A stretch of DNA of 39,693 bases from Bacilli bacterium (lineage in GTDB: Bacteria; Bacillota_I; Bacilli_A; RFN20; CAG-288). The stretch is from assembly GCA_022780765.1 (NCBI GenBank), contig JALEUS010000094.1, forward strand, positions 1-39,693. The letters run 5' to 3'. Numbering within the stretch: position 1 is the stretch's first letter; each line of letters begins with the position of its first letter. A program made the translations under genes and the position numbers. This document shows positions 1 to 8,949 of this stretch, piece by piece. Below the pieces are notes generated by a model that worked only from the letters and a program-made list of their open reading frames with translations, had not been told where the DNA came from and searched no databases.

Positions 1-2
1 AA

Positions 3-338
3 ATCCTTCAAATATATTTTTCATCAGTTTATCGAGCTCGAATAGATCCATGTAAAAAGAGAGTCGGCGTTAATGAATTTAAATTGCTTCTTGAAACTTA
101 TCATAATAAAATAGCGGGTAGCGATTATCTTTATAGTGCTATAAAACCATGTCTTAATGAATTTGACTACATCAGGAAAAACCTAAGGCGACATGGTGAA
201 GAGTATAGTCTTGATAGTCTAATTGAATACTACAAAAAGACTGACGCTTTATTTACTGAAGCAAGTGACGCTCTTATCGAAGAGATAATTGATATTAAGA
301 AAGAAGAAGATTTATTATTCCGAAGTCGCTATAGATAG
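3..338 (+). CDS. C-terminal part of a CDS open at the left edge; function unknown
   Basis: The frame of the 84-aa ORF stays open upstream to the window edge (ILQIYFSSVYRARIDPCKKRVGVNEFKLLLETYHNK...RSRYR*), so the TTG at 84 is not the true start. Stop TAG at 336-338. Confidence 0.6.
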   Translation: MLQIYFSSVYRARIDPCKKRVGVNEFKLLLETYHNKIAGSDYLYSAIKPCLNEFDYIRKNLRRHGEEYSLDSLIEYYKKTDALFTEASDALIEEIIDIKKEEDLLFRSRYR

Positions 339-433
339 GGGTATTCAGAACTCATAAGGGGTATTCAATTTTTCAATAAGGGTATTCAATAAAGGACTAA
401 GGGTATTCAAAAAATCACTTAGGGGTATTCAAA
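338..433. repeat. Iteron-like direct repeats, 5 x (G)GGGTATTCA(A)
   Basis: GTATTCA cores start at 341, 361, 382, 403 and 425, spaced 20/21/21/22 bp. The array begins at the stop codon of the preceding CDS. Confidence 0.85.
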
Positions 434-599
434 CTCGTATTAAGAACAGTAATTAAAGCCATATTATGAAGATTTAGGCTTGATTTCAAAGATGGGTTTC
501 AAGCCTTTTTGTTATCTCATTGTTATTTTTTTAATTCCTATTATAATTTCTTAAAAGATTAAGAAAATTAAAGATGAGTATAAAAAAGATAGAAACAAA

Positions 600-840
600 T
601 TTATATTGGTAAGAAAAATCTAAGATAAGGTAAAGAATCAAATCAATGAAAGAATCTGGAATAGTAATGTCAAAGTAATTGCAGGTATTAGAAGAGGTGG
701 AAAAGCAACTCTTCTTTTCAATATTTTAAGGAGTATTTGATCTCTAGTTTTGGAAATGCTTATCGCATAATGATGTAACTATATTAGATTTTAATTGATT
801 TATAAACAAGCTGTTATCGATAGAATAGGTAAAAGGAAGT
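600..840 (+). pseudogene. Decayed P-loop ATPase (AAA / ATP-binding protein) fragment
   Basis: Reads ILVRKI*DKVKNQINERIWNSNVKVIAGIRRGGKATLLFNI, then shifts frame to FKEYLISSFGNAYRIMM*. The P-loop-like GIRRGGKATLL is recognisable; there are several in-frame stops. Confidence 0.65.
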
Positions 841-983
841 GTTGTTATTAATCTTTTTCTCAAGTTTAATCTTTTTTTTACTTTTTTCAGAAGAACAATG
901 TAAAAAGAAAAAACTTTTACTCTTGTTTTTTTAATCTTTTTTTATTTCTGTTATTATAATGAATTGTAAGAGATTAAAAAAAT

Positions 984-2174
984 ATGAGATCTATAAGAGA
1001 ACTTTATATAATCGGACATGGTCCTAGTTCTTCGCACACTATGGGTGTTGCTTTTGCTTGTGAATATGTAAAGGAAAAATATTTGGATATAAAAGAGGTA
1101 AAAGTGATACTATACGGTTCACTTGCTTTGACAGGAAAAGGTCATTTAACAGATTATATAATAAAAAAAGAATTTGATAAAAAACTTAAGAGCATCGATT
1201 TTGATACTGTAAAAAAGACTTCTCATCCCAATGTTATGGAGTTTTTTGTCACAGATAATGATGGAAAAGAACATTATGAGAAAATCTGTTCTACCGGTGG
1301 AGGAAGCATAAAAATATTCAGTCAAAAGGATCAGAAACATAAGGAGATCTATCCCCATAATTCACTGAAAGATATTCTTCTATTCTGCAAGAAAGAGAGA
1401 ATATCTCTTGTTGACTATGTGAAAAGATATGAGGATAAAGATATTCTTTCTTATATGAAAGAGATTCTTTTGACAATGAAAAACGTAACCAAAACAGGTA
1501 TGAATAAAACTGGTTATCTTCCAGGCACACTGAAGGTTAAAAGAAAAGCAAGTGCCATGTATAAAAGAGCGTTAACAAACAATAGTTTGTCAGATATTAA
1601 TACATGTATTGCTATTACAAGTTTCGCTGTAGCTGAAGAAAACGCTTCAGGAGGTGTCGTTGTCACTGCTCCCACATGCGGAAGTGCAGGCGTTTTACCT
1701 GGAACGATCACTTACTGTAAGATGAACAACTTGTCTGAAGAGAGAATACTAGATGGACTTCTCGTTGCTGGACTTTTTGGAATGCTTGCTAAAACAAATG
1801 GTTCAGTCAGCGGTGCAGAGTGTGGGTGTCAAGCTGAAATAGGTGTCGCCTGTGCGATGGGAGCGGCACTGGTTGCTACTGCTTTACAGCTTCAGAATGA
1901 AAAGATAGCTCAATCGGCTGAGATAGCTTTAGAGCATTCTCTTGGTTTGACCTGCGATCCAGTGTGTGGATATGTTCAGATTCCTTGTATCGAGAGATGC
2001 GCAATCTATGCATTAAAAGCTGTTGATTCTGTTTTACTTGCTAAACTCTTACCATCATCAGATGCGAAAGTGTCTTTCGATGATATTTTAAAAACGATGT
2101 ATATGACTGGGAAGGATATCAGAAAAGAATATAAAGAGACATCGATTTCTGGTCTTGCTAAAGTCATCAAATAA
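984..2174 (+). CDS. sdaA: L-serine ammonia-lyase, iron-sulfur-dependent, single chain
   Basis: GPSSSHTMG, STGGGSI, APTCGSAGVLPGT and SGAECGCQAEIGVACAMGAA motifs; beta-alpha domain order. Confidence 0.93.
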   Translation: MRSIRELYIIGHGPSSSHTMGVAFACEYVKEKYLDIKEVKVILYGSLALTGKGHLTDYIIKKEFDKKLKSIDFDTVKKTSHPNVMEFFVTDNDGKEHYEKICSTGGGSIKIFSQKDQKHKEIYPHNSLKDILLFCKKERISLVDYVKRYEDKDILSYMKEILLTMKNVTKTGMNKTGYLPGTLKVKRKASAMYKRALTNNSLSDINTCIAITSFAVAEENASGGVVVTAPTCGSAGVLPGTITYCKMNNLSEERILDGLLVAGLFGMLAKTNGSVSGAECGCQAEIGVACAMGAALVATALQLQNEKIAQSAEIALEHSLGLTCDPVCGYVQIPCIERCAIYALKAVDSVLLAKLLPSSDAKVSFDDILKTMYMTGKDIRKEYKETSISGLAKVIK

Positions 2175-2220
2175 ATCTTTAAATCAATGATTTTTAAGAT
2201 CTGCAACCAGTTAAGTTATG

Positions 2221-2262
2221 TTGACAATAACTATTTACAATGTATAATTAGAATAATTCTAA
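2221..2262 (+). promoter_or_regulatory. hydA promoter (TTGACA-16-TATAAT) followed by palindrome TTAGAAT-A-ATTCTAA
   Basis: -35 at 2221-2226, -10 at 2243-2248, perfect 7-1-7 inverted repeat at 2248-2262 over the expected transcription start. Confidence 0.65.
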
Positions 2263-2277
2263 AATTGAGGAGGAATT

Positions 2278-3642
2278 ATGAAACATTTACCACTGGATGT
2301 AAGAGTACCTATTGAAGAAGATAATCCATCGATATGTCGTGATGAAAACAAGTGTATCAAATGCGGTCAATGCAGAGATGTGTGCAAGAATTATATATCT
2401 GTTTTAGATAGATACACTTTTGATATGACAGAAAACAAAGCTATATGTATAAACTGTGGACAGTGTTCGATAGTCTGTCCTACAAAGGCGATCACTGAAA
2501 AGAAAGAGTATCATCTTGTTGAAGAACAAATAAAGGATGATGAGAAAGTTGTCATCGTATCGACTTCTCCTTCCTGCCGTGTATCTTTAGGTGATGAATT
2601 TAATTTGAAACCTGGTACCTTTGTTGAGAAGAAGATGGTTTCTTTGTTAAGAAAACTAGGATTTAAATATGTTTTGGATACTAACTTTGGTGCTGACTTG
2701 ACAATCGTTGAAGAAGCAAGTGAATTGATTGAAAGGATAAAAAACAAAGGTGTTCTTCCTCAGTTCACCTCCTGCTGTCCAGCATGGGTTAAATTTGTTG
2801 AAACCTTTTATCCTGAATTCATTCCTAATATCTCATCATGCAAAAGTCCACTAGGGATGCAAGGTCCTACTATAAAGACATATTTTGCGAAAAAGATGAA
2901 CATCGATCCTAGAAGGATAGTCAATGTTGCTTTGACTCCTTGTACTGCCAAGAAATTTGAGATCAGAAGAGAGGAGATGAACGCTTCTTCTAAGTATCAC
3001 GATATAAAAGATATGCGAGATATGGATTATGTGATAACCACAAGAGAGTTAGCTAGTTGGGCAAAGGAGAAGAACATAGATTTTGCTTCTCTTGAAGATA
3101 GTGAGTACGACTCTTTAATGTCCTCCTCATCTGGTGCAGGAACAATCTTTGGTAACACAGGTGGAGTCTTGCAAGCTGCTCTTAGAACAGCATATGAGTT
3201 TTTAACTGGTAAACAAATTGACAAAAACTTATTGGAGTTTAAACCTGTCAGAGGATATGAGAGTTTAAAAGAAGCTTCACTTGATATCGATGGTTTAAAG
3301 CTGAATGTGGCTGTCATCTATGGAACAAAAGAGGCATCGGTTATTTTAGATAAGATCAAAAATGGTGAAAATAAATATCATTTTATCGAGGTGATGACCT
3401 GTCCTATGGGTTGCATAGGTGGAGGTGGTCAACCTGTAAAAGATGATTTTGACTACGATGAAGTGAGGAAAAGAAGAGTTGATTCTCTATATGAGGAAGA
3501 CAGAAGAAAAACTGTAAGAAAGAGTCATGAGAATCCTGAAATTATCAAACTGTATGAAGAGTTTTATTCTAAACCTTCAAGCGACTTATCAAAGAAGATG
3601 CTTCACACGATCTATCATGAGAGAGATGATATAAAAAAATAA
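2278..3642 (+). CDS. hydA: [FeFe] hydrogenase, monomeric, with N-terminal 2[4Fe-4S] ferredoxin domain
   Basis: Two CxxCxxCxxxC-type clusters; H-cluster motifs TSCCPAWVK, TPCTAKKFE and EVMTCPMGCIGGGGQP; SD gaggagg. Confidence 0.93.
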   Translation: MKHLPLDVRVPIEEDNPSICRDENKCIKCGQCRDVCKNYISVLDRYTFDMTENKAICINCGQCSIVCPTKAITEKKEYHLVEEQIKDDEKVVIVSTSPSCRVSLGDEFNLKPGTFVEKKMVSLLRKLGFKYVLDTNFGADLTIVEEASELIERIKNKGVLPQFTSCCPAWVKFVETFYPEFIPNISSCKSPLGMQGPTIKTYFAKKMNIDPRRIVNVALTPCTAKKFEIRREEMNASSKYHDIKDMRDMDYVITTRELASWAKEKNIDFASLEDSEYDSLMSSSSGAGTIFGNTGGVLQAALRTAYEFLTGKQIDKNLLEFKPVRGYESLKEASLDIDGLKLNVAVIYGTKEASVILDKIKNGENKYHFIEVMTCPMGCIGGGGQPVKDDFDYDEVRKRRVDSLYEEDRRKTVRKSHENPEIIKLYEEFYSKPSSDLSKKMLHTIYHERDDIKK

Positions 3643-3713
3643 GGTGAAGTCAAAAAAATATCCACATATGAATAGTAATGTTATAATTAAAATATAAGAG
3701 AATGGAGGTAAAT

Positions 3714-4331
3714 ATGGACAATAAAGCACTGTTTAATATTTCTTATGGAATATTCTTACTTGCTACAAAAGATGGTGAAAAATTAAATGGTTGTATCACA
3801 AACACATGCATGCAGGTTGCAAATAATCCGACCAGGATTGCAATGTCTGTCATCAACAACAACCTTACCTGTGAGATGTTGAAGAAGAGCAAAGTATTCG
3901 CTCTTTCTATTTTGGACAAGAGAGTGACTTTTGATACTATCAAACACTTCGGTCTTCAATCTGGAAGAGATGTCGATAAATTCAAAGATGTATCTTATGT
4001 TAAAGATCTCAATGGTGTTCCATATCTTAACGATTGCTCATGCTCAGTGTTTTCTTGCCATGTGGTATCAGAAACAGATTTAGGAAGTCACACTATGTTC
4101 ATCGCTGAATTCGATGATGCTAAGGTTCTTTCAACTGAAGAGCCTGTCACTTACAGCTACTATCAAAATAATATCAAACCTAAACCAGAGACAATCAAAA
4201 AAGATAGAAAGATCATCGGTTGGAGATGCAAGATATGTAATTACGTGTATGATGGTCCAGACATTCCTGCAGATTATTTATGTCCTCTCTGTGGTCATCC
4301 TGTCAGCGATTTTGAACCGATATACGAGTAA
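3714..4331 (+). CDS. Flavin reductase domain fused to C-terminal rubredoxin (high-molecular-weight rubredoxin type)
   Basis: N-terminal flavin-reductase-like domain (FNISYGIFLLAT...NGCITNTCMQV); C-terminal WRCKICNYVYDGP...YLCPLCG rubredoxin. SD GGAGG precedes ATG 3714, which is preferred to the track start at 3702. Confidence 0.88.
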   Translation: MDNKALFNISYGIFLLATKDGEKLNGCITNTCMQVANNPTRIAMSVINNNLTCEMLKKSKVFALSILDKRVTFDTIKHFGLQSGRDVDKFKDVSYVKDLNGVPYLNDCSCSVFSCHVVSETDLGSHTMFIAEFDDAKVLSTEEPVTYSYYQNNIKPKPETIKKDRKIIGWRCKICNYVYDGPDIPADYLCPLCGHPVSDFEPIYE

Positions 4332-4360
4332 ATCTCTCTTACTAATTTAAATCAATTAAA

Positions 4361-4397
4361 TTCTATACAGATATCAAAATTTGTATAGAATTTTTTT
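4361..4397 (+). terminator. Rho-independent terminator
   Basis: TTCTATACA...TGTATAGAA stem followed by T7. Confidence 0.7.
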
Positions 4398-4511
4398 ATT
4401 TTATACAAATAAATTACAAATGATTAATAATTGCATTTAATATTTTAAAAACATCAATATTTTTTGATGTGCAGAACAAATGAGTAATAATTTACCTATT
4501 CAAAAAAATAG

Positions 4512-4551
4512 TTGCATATCATTTGCAATACGTGTTTTTTGAAAATAGAAT
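4512..4551 (+). promoter_or_regulatory. nrdD promoter with TTGCA-N7-TGCAA inverted repeat over the -35
   Basis: TTGCAA (4523-4528), 17 bp, TAGAAT (4546-4551); palindrome ttgcatatcatttgcaa ends in the -35. Confidence 0.45.
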
Positions 4552-4586
4552 ATAAGTGCAAAACGATTCAAAAAAAGGAGGATGTT

Positions 4587-6887
4587 ATGACTAGGATTTA
4601 TGATGAAACTTTAGATGGTAATTTAGGATTAGATGACCCATCTATATGCATAATGAAAAGATCGGGAGAGAGAGTCCCTTTCAATGAAAGAAAGATTATA
4701 GCTGCAATAAAAAAAGCTAATGATGAAGAAGGAATTTTAGCTTTGAGGCTCACGGATGATGAGATCATCGCTATAGCTAGAGGCATCAAAAAGAATGCTC
4801 TGAATGCAGGAAGAGATCTCTCTGTTGAAGAGATTCAAGATAAAGTTGAAGATGCTCTGATGGCTTCTGGGAAGCATTCTGTAGCTAGGCTTTATATCAC
4901 TTATCGCTATAAACACAATGAGAACAGGAAATTATCTGATATCGATCAGAAGATTTCTGGTGTCGTTGAAAGAGATAATGAAGAGGTCAAACAGGAGAAT
5001 TCGAACAAGAATCCAACTATTCTCTCTGTCCAGAGGGATTATATGGCTGGTGAGTGGTCTAGGTATTATACAAACAGATATCTTTTACCTCATGATATCT
5101 CACAAGCTCATAAGGAAGGTATCATCCATTTCCATGATGCTGATTACTTTGCTCAGCACATGCACAACTGCTGTTTGGTCAATCTTAATGACATGCTTCA
5201 AAATAGCACCTGCATCTCTGGAACAAAGATAGATAAGCCTCATTCGTTTATCACAGCTTGTACTGTCGCAAGTCAGATCGTTGCTCAAGTAGCATCATCT
5301 CAATATGGAGGACAGACAATCACGATGTCTCATCTTGCTCCATTTGTGGACTGTTCAAGAAAAAAGATTGCAAAAAGATTGAGGGAAGAGTTTGCGCAAA
5401 CCGGTATTGAGGCAGATGAAGAGCAGTTTAATTCTCTTGTTGAAAAAGAGGTTGTCAAAGAAGTTGAATCTGGATGTCAAACTATTCAATATCAGCTTAT
5501 TACTCTTCAGTCCACAAATGGTCAGGCTCCTTTTGTCACCGTATTTCTCTACTTAAATGAAGTAGAAGAAGGAAGAGTGAGAGATGATTTAGCTCTGATT
5601 ATCAAAGTGATGCTTGAACAAAGAATATTGGGTGTAAAAGATAAAAATGGTTCTTATATAACTCCTGCTTTTCCTAAGCTTATCTATGTTTTACAGGAAG
5701 ATAATATCAATGAAGATGGGAAATATTATTATCTGACACAACTAGCAGCAAAATGCACTGCAAAAAGACTTGTTCCTGATTACATATCAGAGAAGAAAGC
5801 ACTGGAGATAAAAGGAGACTGTTATCCATGTATGGGATGCAGAAGTTTTTTGACACCTGATCGCTTCACTAAAAATGGAAAGGGCAATATGTCTAACGCT
5901 TTGGATTACAATCCAAATAAGAACAAGTATTATGGAAGATTTAATCAGGGTGTTGTAACTATCAATCTGGTCGATGCTGCTTGCTCATCAAACAAAGATG
6001 AAGATAAGTTTTGGGAGATATTAAATGATAGATTAGAGCTGTGTCATCGCGCTTTAAGAATAAGACATGAAAGACTTTTAGGTACACCATCTGATGTTGC
6101 TCCTATTTTATGGCAGGATGGAGCCTTAGCAAGGCTTAAGCCAGGCGAGGTGATAGACAAACTTCTCTACGATGGATACTCAACTATCTCTTTAGGTTAT
6201 GCTGGTTTAGCTGAGACTGTCTACTATATGAAAGGTGTCTCTCATACATCAAAAGAGGGTGAGCAGTTCGGATTTAAGATCATGAAGCTGTTAAATGACA
6301 AGTGCAAAGAGTGGAAAAAAGATGAGAATATCGATTACTCTGTCTACGGAACCCCATTAGAATCAACAACTTATAAATTCGCGAAATGTCTGCAGAAGAG
6401 ATTCGGTATCATTAAGGATGTCACAGACCACAACTACATCACTAATTCATACCATGTCTGCGTGAGAGAGAATATCGATGCTTTCGATAAGCTTACAAAG
6501 GAAGCTAGATTCCAAGAACTTTCTCCTGGAGGTGCTATCTCCTATGTTGAAGTACCTGATCTTCAGAAGAATACAGAAGCGATCATCTCGATACTCAGAC
6601 ATATTTACGACACAATTTTGTATGCGGAATTGAATACGAAATCCGATCTTTGTGAATGCTGTGGATACGATGGTGAGATAAAGATTGTCAAAGACGATAC
6701 AGGAAAACTTATCTTTGAATGTCCAAAGTGTGGAAACAGAGATCAGAATACGATGCATGTTGCAAGAAGGACATGTGGATATATCGGTACACAGTACTGG
6801 AATCAAGGAAGAACGCAGGAAATAAAAGATCGTGTTCTTCATCTGTCATGCGGTGTGTTTGATCTCGAGCAAGAAAAGAAAGATTGA
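4587..6887 (+). CDS. nrdD: Anaerobic ribonucleoside-triphosphate reductase (class III)
   Basis: ATP-cone N-terminus, C-terminal CxxC pairs (CECCGYDGE...CPKCG) and glycyl-radical motif RRTCGYIGTQYWNQGRTQEIKDRVLHL. SD AAGGAGG precedes ATG 4587. Confidence 0.96.
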   Translation: MTRIYDETLDGNLGLDDPSICIMKRSGERVPFNERKIIAAIKKANDEEGILALRLTDDEIIAIARGIKKNALNAGRDLSVEEIQDKVEDALMASGKHSVARLYITYRYKHNENRKLSDIDQKISGVVERDNEEVKQENSNKNPTILSVQRDYMAGEWSRYYTNRYLLPHDISQAHKEGIIHFHDADYFAQHMHNCCLVNLNDMLQNSTCISGTKIDKPHSFITACTVASQIVAQVASSQYGGQTITMSHLAPFVDCSRKKIAKRLREEFAQTGIEADEEQFNSLVEKEVVKEVESGCQTIQYQLITLQSTNGQAPFVTVFLYLNEVEEGRVRDDLALIIKVMLEQRILGVKDKNGSYITPAFPKLIYVLQEDNINEDGKYYYLTQLAAKCTAKRLVPDYISEKKALEIKGDCYPCMGCRSFLTPDRFTKNGKGNMSNALDYNPNKNKYYGRFNQGVVTINLVDAACSSNKDEDKFWEILNDRLELCHRALRIRHERLLGTPSDVAPILWQDGALARLKPGEVIDKLLYDGYSTISLGYAGLAETVYYMKGVSHTSKEGEQFGFKIMKLLNDKCKEWKKDENIDYSVYGTPLESTTYKFAKCLQKRFGIIKDVTDHNYITNSYHVCVRENIDAFDKLTKEARFQELSPGGAISYVEVPDLQKNTEAIISILRHIYDTILYAELNTKSDLCECCGYDGEIKIVKDDTGKLIFECPKCGNRDQNTMHVARRTCGYIGTQYWNQGRTQEIKDRVLHLSCGVFDLEQEKKD

Positions 6888-6889
6888 TA

Positions 6890-7414
6890 ATGCATTTTGG
6901 ACAGATATTAAAATGTGACTGTGCAAACGGAATCGGAATCAGATTGACTCTCTTTGTTTCTGGATGCACAAATCACTGTGCAGGCTGTTTTCAAAAAGAA
7001 ACGTGGGATTTTGATTTTGGTCATTTGTTCACTGAAGAGACTGAAGATTTTATAATCAATGAATTAAAGAAGCCTTTCTATCAAGGTCTAACTCTTCTTG
7101 GTGGTGAACCTTTTGAAAAGAGCAATCAAGAAGCTCTGCTTTCTCTTTGTCTGCGAGTAAAAAACGAACTTAAAAATAGAGATATTTGGGCTTACACCGG
7201 TTTTCTTTATGAAGATCTGCTCTGCAATGGAAAAAGACATTTTGAAGTCACAGACAGACTGCTTAACTGCATCGATATACTGATAGATGGGAAATTCATA
7301 GAGGATTTAAAGAACATTGATTTAAATTTCCGTGGTTCTGAAAATCAGAGAATAATCGATTTAAATAAGACAAGAAAAGAAAAGAAGATAGTTCTCTCAG
7401 AGTTGAACAACTAG
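6890..7414 (+). CDS. nrdG: Anaerobic ribonucleotide reductase activating protein, radical SAM
   Basis: GIGIRLTLFVSGCTNHCAGCFQKETWDF and LLGGEPF; directly downstream of nrdD. Confidence 0.95.
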   Translation: MHFGQILKCDCANGIGIRLTLFVSGCTNHCAGCFQKETWDFDFGHLFTEETEDFIINELKKPFYQGLTLLGGEPFEKSNQEALLSLCLRVKNELKNRDIWAYTGFLYEDLLCNGKRHFEVTDRLLNCIDILIDGKFIEDLKNIDLNFRGSENQRIIDLNKTRKEKKIVLSELNN

Positions 7415-7419
7415 TAATA

Positions 7420-7468
7420 AAAGACTGTTATCTTTCTATCAAATAGATTGAATAACAGTCTTTTTTTT
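7420..7468 (+). terminator. Rho-independent terminator
   Basis: AAAGACTGTTAT...ATAACAGTCTTT followed by a T-run. Confidence 0.88.
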
Positions 7469-7530
7469 GCAGTCTTTTAAATAAATACAGTGTATGAGTG
7501 CAATAGATCATTCAAAAAAGAGAAATTTTG

Positions 7531-7574
7531 TTGCCTAATTGTATGAAAATGGTATAATATGGGTGGAAGTGGTA
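7531..7574 (+). promoter_or_regulatory. mraZ promoter with three TGGKN repeats at 10-bp period (putative MraZ operator)
   Basis: TTGCCT (7531-7536), 16 bp, TATAAT (7553-7558); TGGTA at 7550, TGGGT at 7560, TGGTA at 7570. Confidence 0.65.
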
Positions 7575-7580
7575 CAAATT

Positions 7581-8012
7581 ATGTTCTACGGAAGCAAAGT
7601 TCACTGTATTGACGACAAGGGGAGATTAACTCTATCATCGATCTACAGAGATGGATTCACCTCTCAGAAATGTTATGCATGTTATGGCTTAGATCATTGC
7701 CTAGAGCTTTATCCTGAGGAAACATACATCAAAAAAGTCAACACGATAACTTCGCTTAACGATTTTGATGAAAATGCCAGAAAGGTCAAAAGAACATTTC
7801 TTTCAAACACCTTTTTGCTCACCATAGATTCACATAATAGAATACTTCTTCCGAAAACTCTTTTAGAGAAGACAGATTTAGCAAAAAATGTGATTGTCAT
7901 CGGTATGTACGATCATCTTGAAATGTGGGATGAAGAAAAGTATACCGAGATAGAAAAAAATAATCTGGATGACTTTGCAAAGAATGCTAAGGAAGTCATC
8001 AGCTGTGAATAA
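7581..8012 (+). CDS. mraZ: Transcriptional regulator MraZ
   Basis: MFYGSKVHCIDDKGRLTLSSIYR...TIDSHNRILLPKTLLEKTDLAKNVIVIGMYDHLEMWDEEKY; start moved to ATG 7581; followed by rsmH. Confidence 0.92.
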   Translation: MFYGSKVHCIDDKGRLTLSSIYRDGFTSQKCYACYGLDHCLELYPEETYIKKVNTITSLNDFDENARKVKRTFLSNTFLLTIDSHNRILLPKTLLEKTDLAKNVIVIGMYDHLEMWDEEKYTEIEKNNLDDFAKNAKEVISCE

Positions 8013-8013
8013 T

Positions 8014-8946
8014 ATGGCAAACACATTGCACATTCCTGTTTTACTTGAGGAGGTTCTCTCTTTCGTTGACAGTAAAAAGAGCTATGTAGTACTCGATATG
8101 ACTTTAGGAAGAGGTGGTCATGCTGAGGAGATTTTAAAGAAAATTCCTTCAAACAGCCACTACTATGGAGTTGACAGAGATAGACAAGCTATTGAATATT
8201 GTCAACAGAATCTCAAGACAGATCGCAACATTGAGTTGTGTCTTATCCGTACTAATTTTTCAAAAGCTGTCGATATCGTCAGAGGATATGGTGAAAAAGG
8301 AGCTGATTTCATTTTAATGGATATCGGAGTATCTTCTCCGCAGTTTGATGATCCTTCACGTGGTTTCTCCTATCGTTTTGATTCTAAATTGGATATGAGA
8401 ATGAACAGAGACGATTTAATCTCCTGTTATGACATCATCAATTCGTACACAGAAGAGGAACTTGTCAAAATATTTTCAGAATATGGACAGTGTCACAATG
8501 CTAGAAGAGTAAGCAAAGAGATCGTCGAAAAGAGAAAAGAGAAAAAGATTGAGACCACATTTGAACTGGTAGACATCATCAAAGATGTCTTGCCAAAGAA
8601 GGAGTTAAATGCTGAAGGACATCCTTGCAAACAGTATTTTCTAGCTCTGAGATACGCAGTTAACAACGAGCTAGATGAGCTAAAAAAAGGAGTTGAAAAG
8701 GCTGTTAATTTCCTGAACAAAAATGGAAGACTTGCAGTGATATCTTTTAACTTTTTAGAAGATAAGATTGTAAAAAACACTCTTTCACCGTACATATCTA
8801 AAAAGAAAGTAGATAAGTATAAAAGAGAGGAAAAAGAGGATACATTCCATTATTTGACTAAAAAACCCATCGTTGCTCTAGATGAAGAGATAAAAAGAAA
8901 TCCTCGCAGCAGATCAGCGATAATGAGAGTGATTGAAAGGAGTTGA
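8014..8946 (+). CDS. rsmH: 16S rRNA m4C1402 methyltransferase RsmH (MraW)
   Basis: MANTLHIPVLLEEVL, DMTLGRGGHAEEIL, DIGVSSPQFDDPSRGFSYRFDSKLDMRM, NPRSRSAIMRV. Confidence 0.96.
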   Translation: MANTLHIPVLLEEVLSFVDSKKSYVVLDMTLGRGGHAEEILKKIPSNSHYYGVDRDRQAIEYCQQNLKTDRNIELCLIRTNFSKAVDIVRGYGEKGADFILMDIGVSSPQFDDPSRGFSYRFDSKLDMRMNRDDLISCYDIINSYTEEELVKIFSEYGQCHNARRVSKEIVEKRKEKKIETTFELVDIIKDVLPKKELNAEGHPCKQYFLALRYAVNNELDELKKGVEKAVNFLNKNGRLAVISFNFLEDKIVKNTLSPYISKKKVDKYKREEKEDTFHYLTKKPIVALDEEIKRNPRSRSAIMRVIERS

Positions 8947-8949
8947 AGC

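Noticed and set aside
338-433. Possible CRISPR array
   Set aside because: Repeats are only ~10 bp with ~11-bp gaps; far too short for CRISPR, and no cas genes nearby.
841-960. T-rich tracts (TTAATCTTTTT repeated) upstream of sdaA as a regulatory array
   Set aside because: Could be curved DNA or weak terminators, but homopolymer-rich AT sequence gives such patterns by chance.
4114-4350. 78-aa ORF inside the rubredoxin-fusion gene
   Set aside because: Out-of-frame overlap with a well-supported CDS; no SD.
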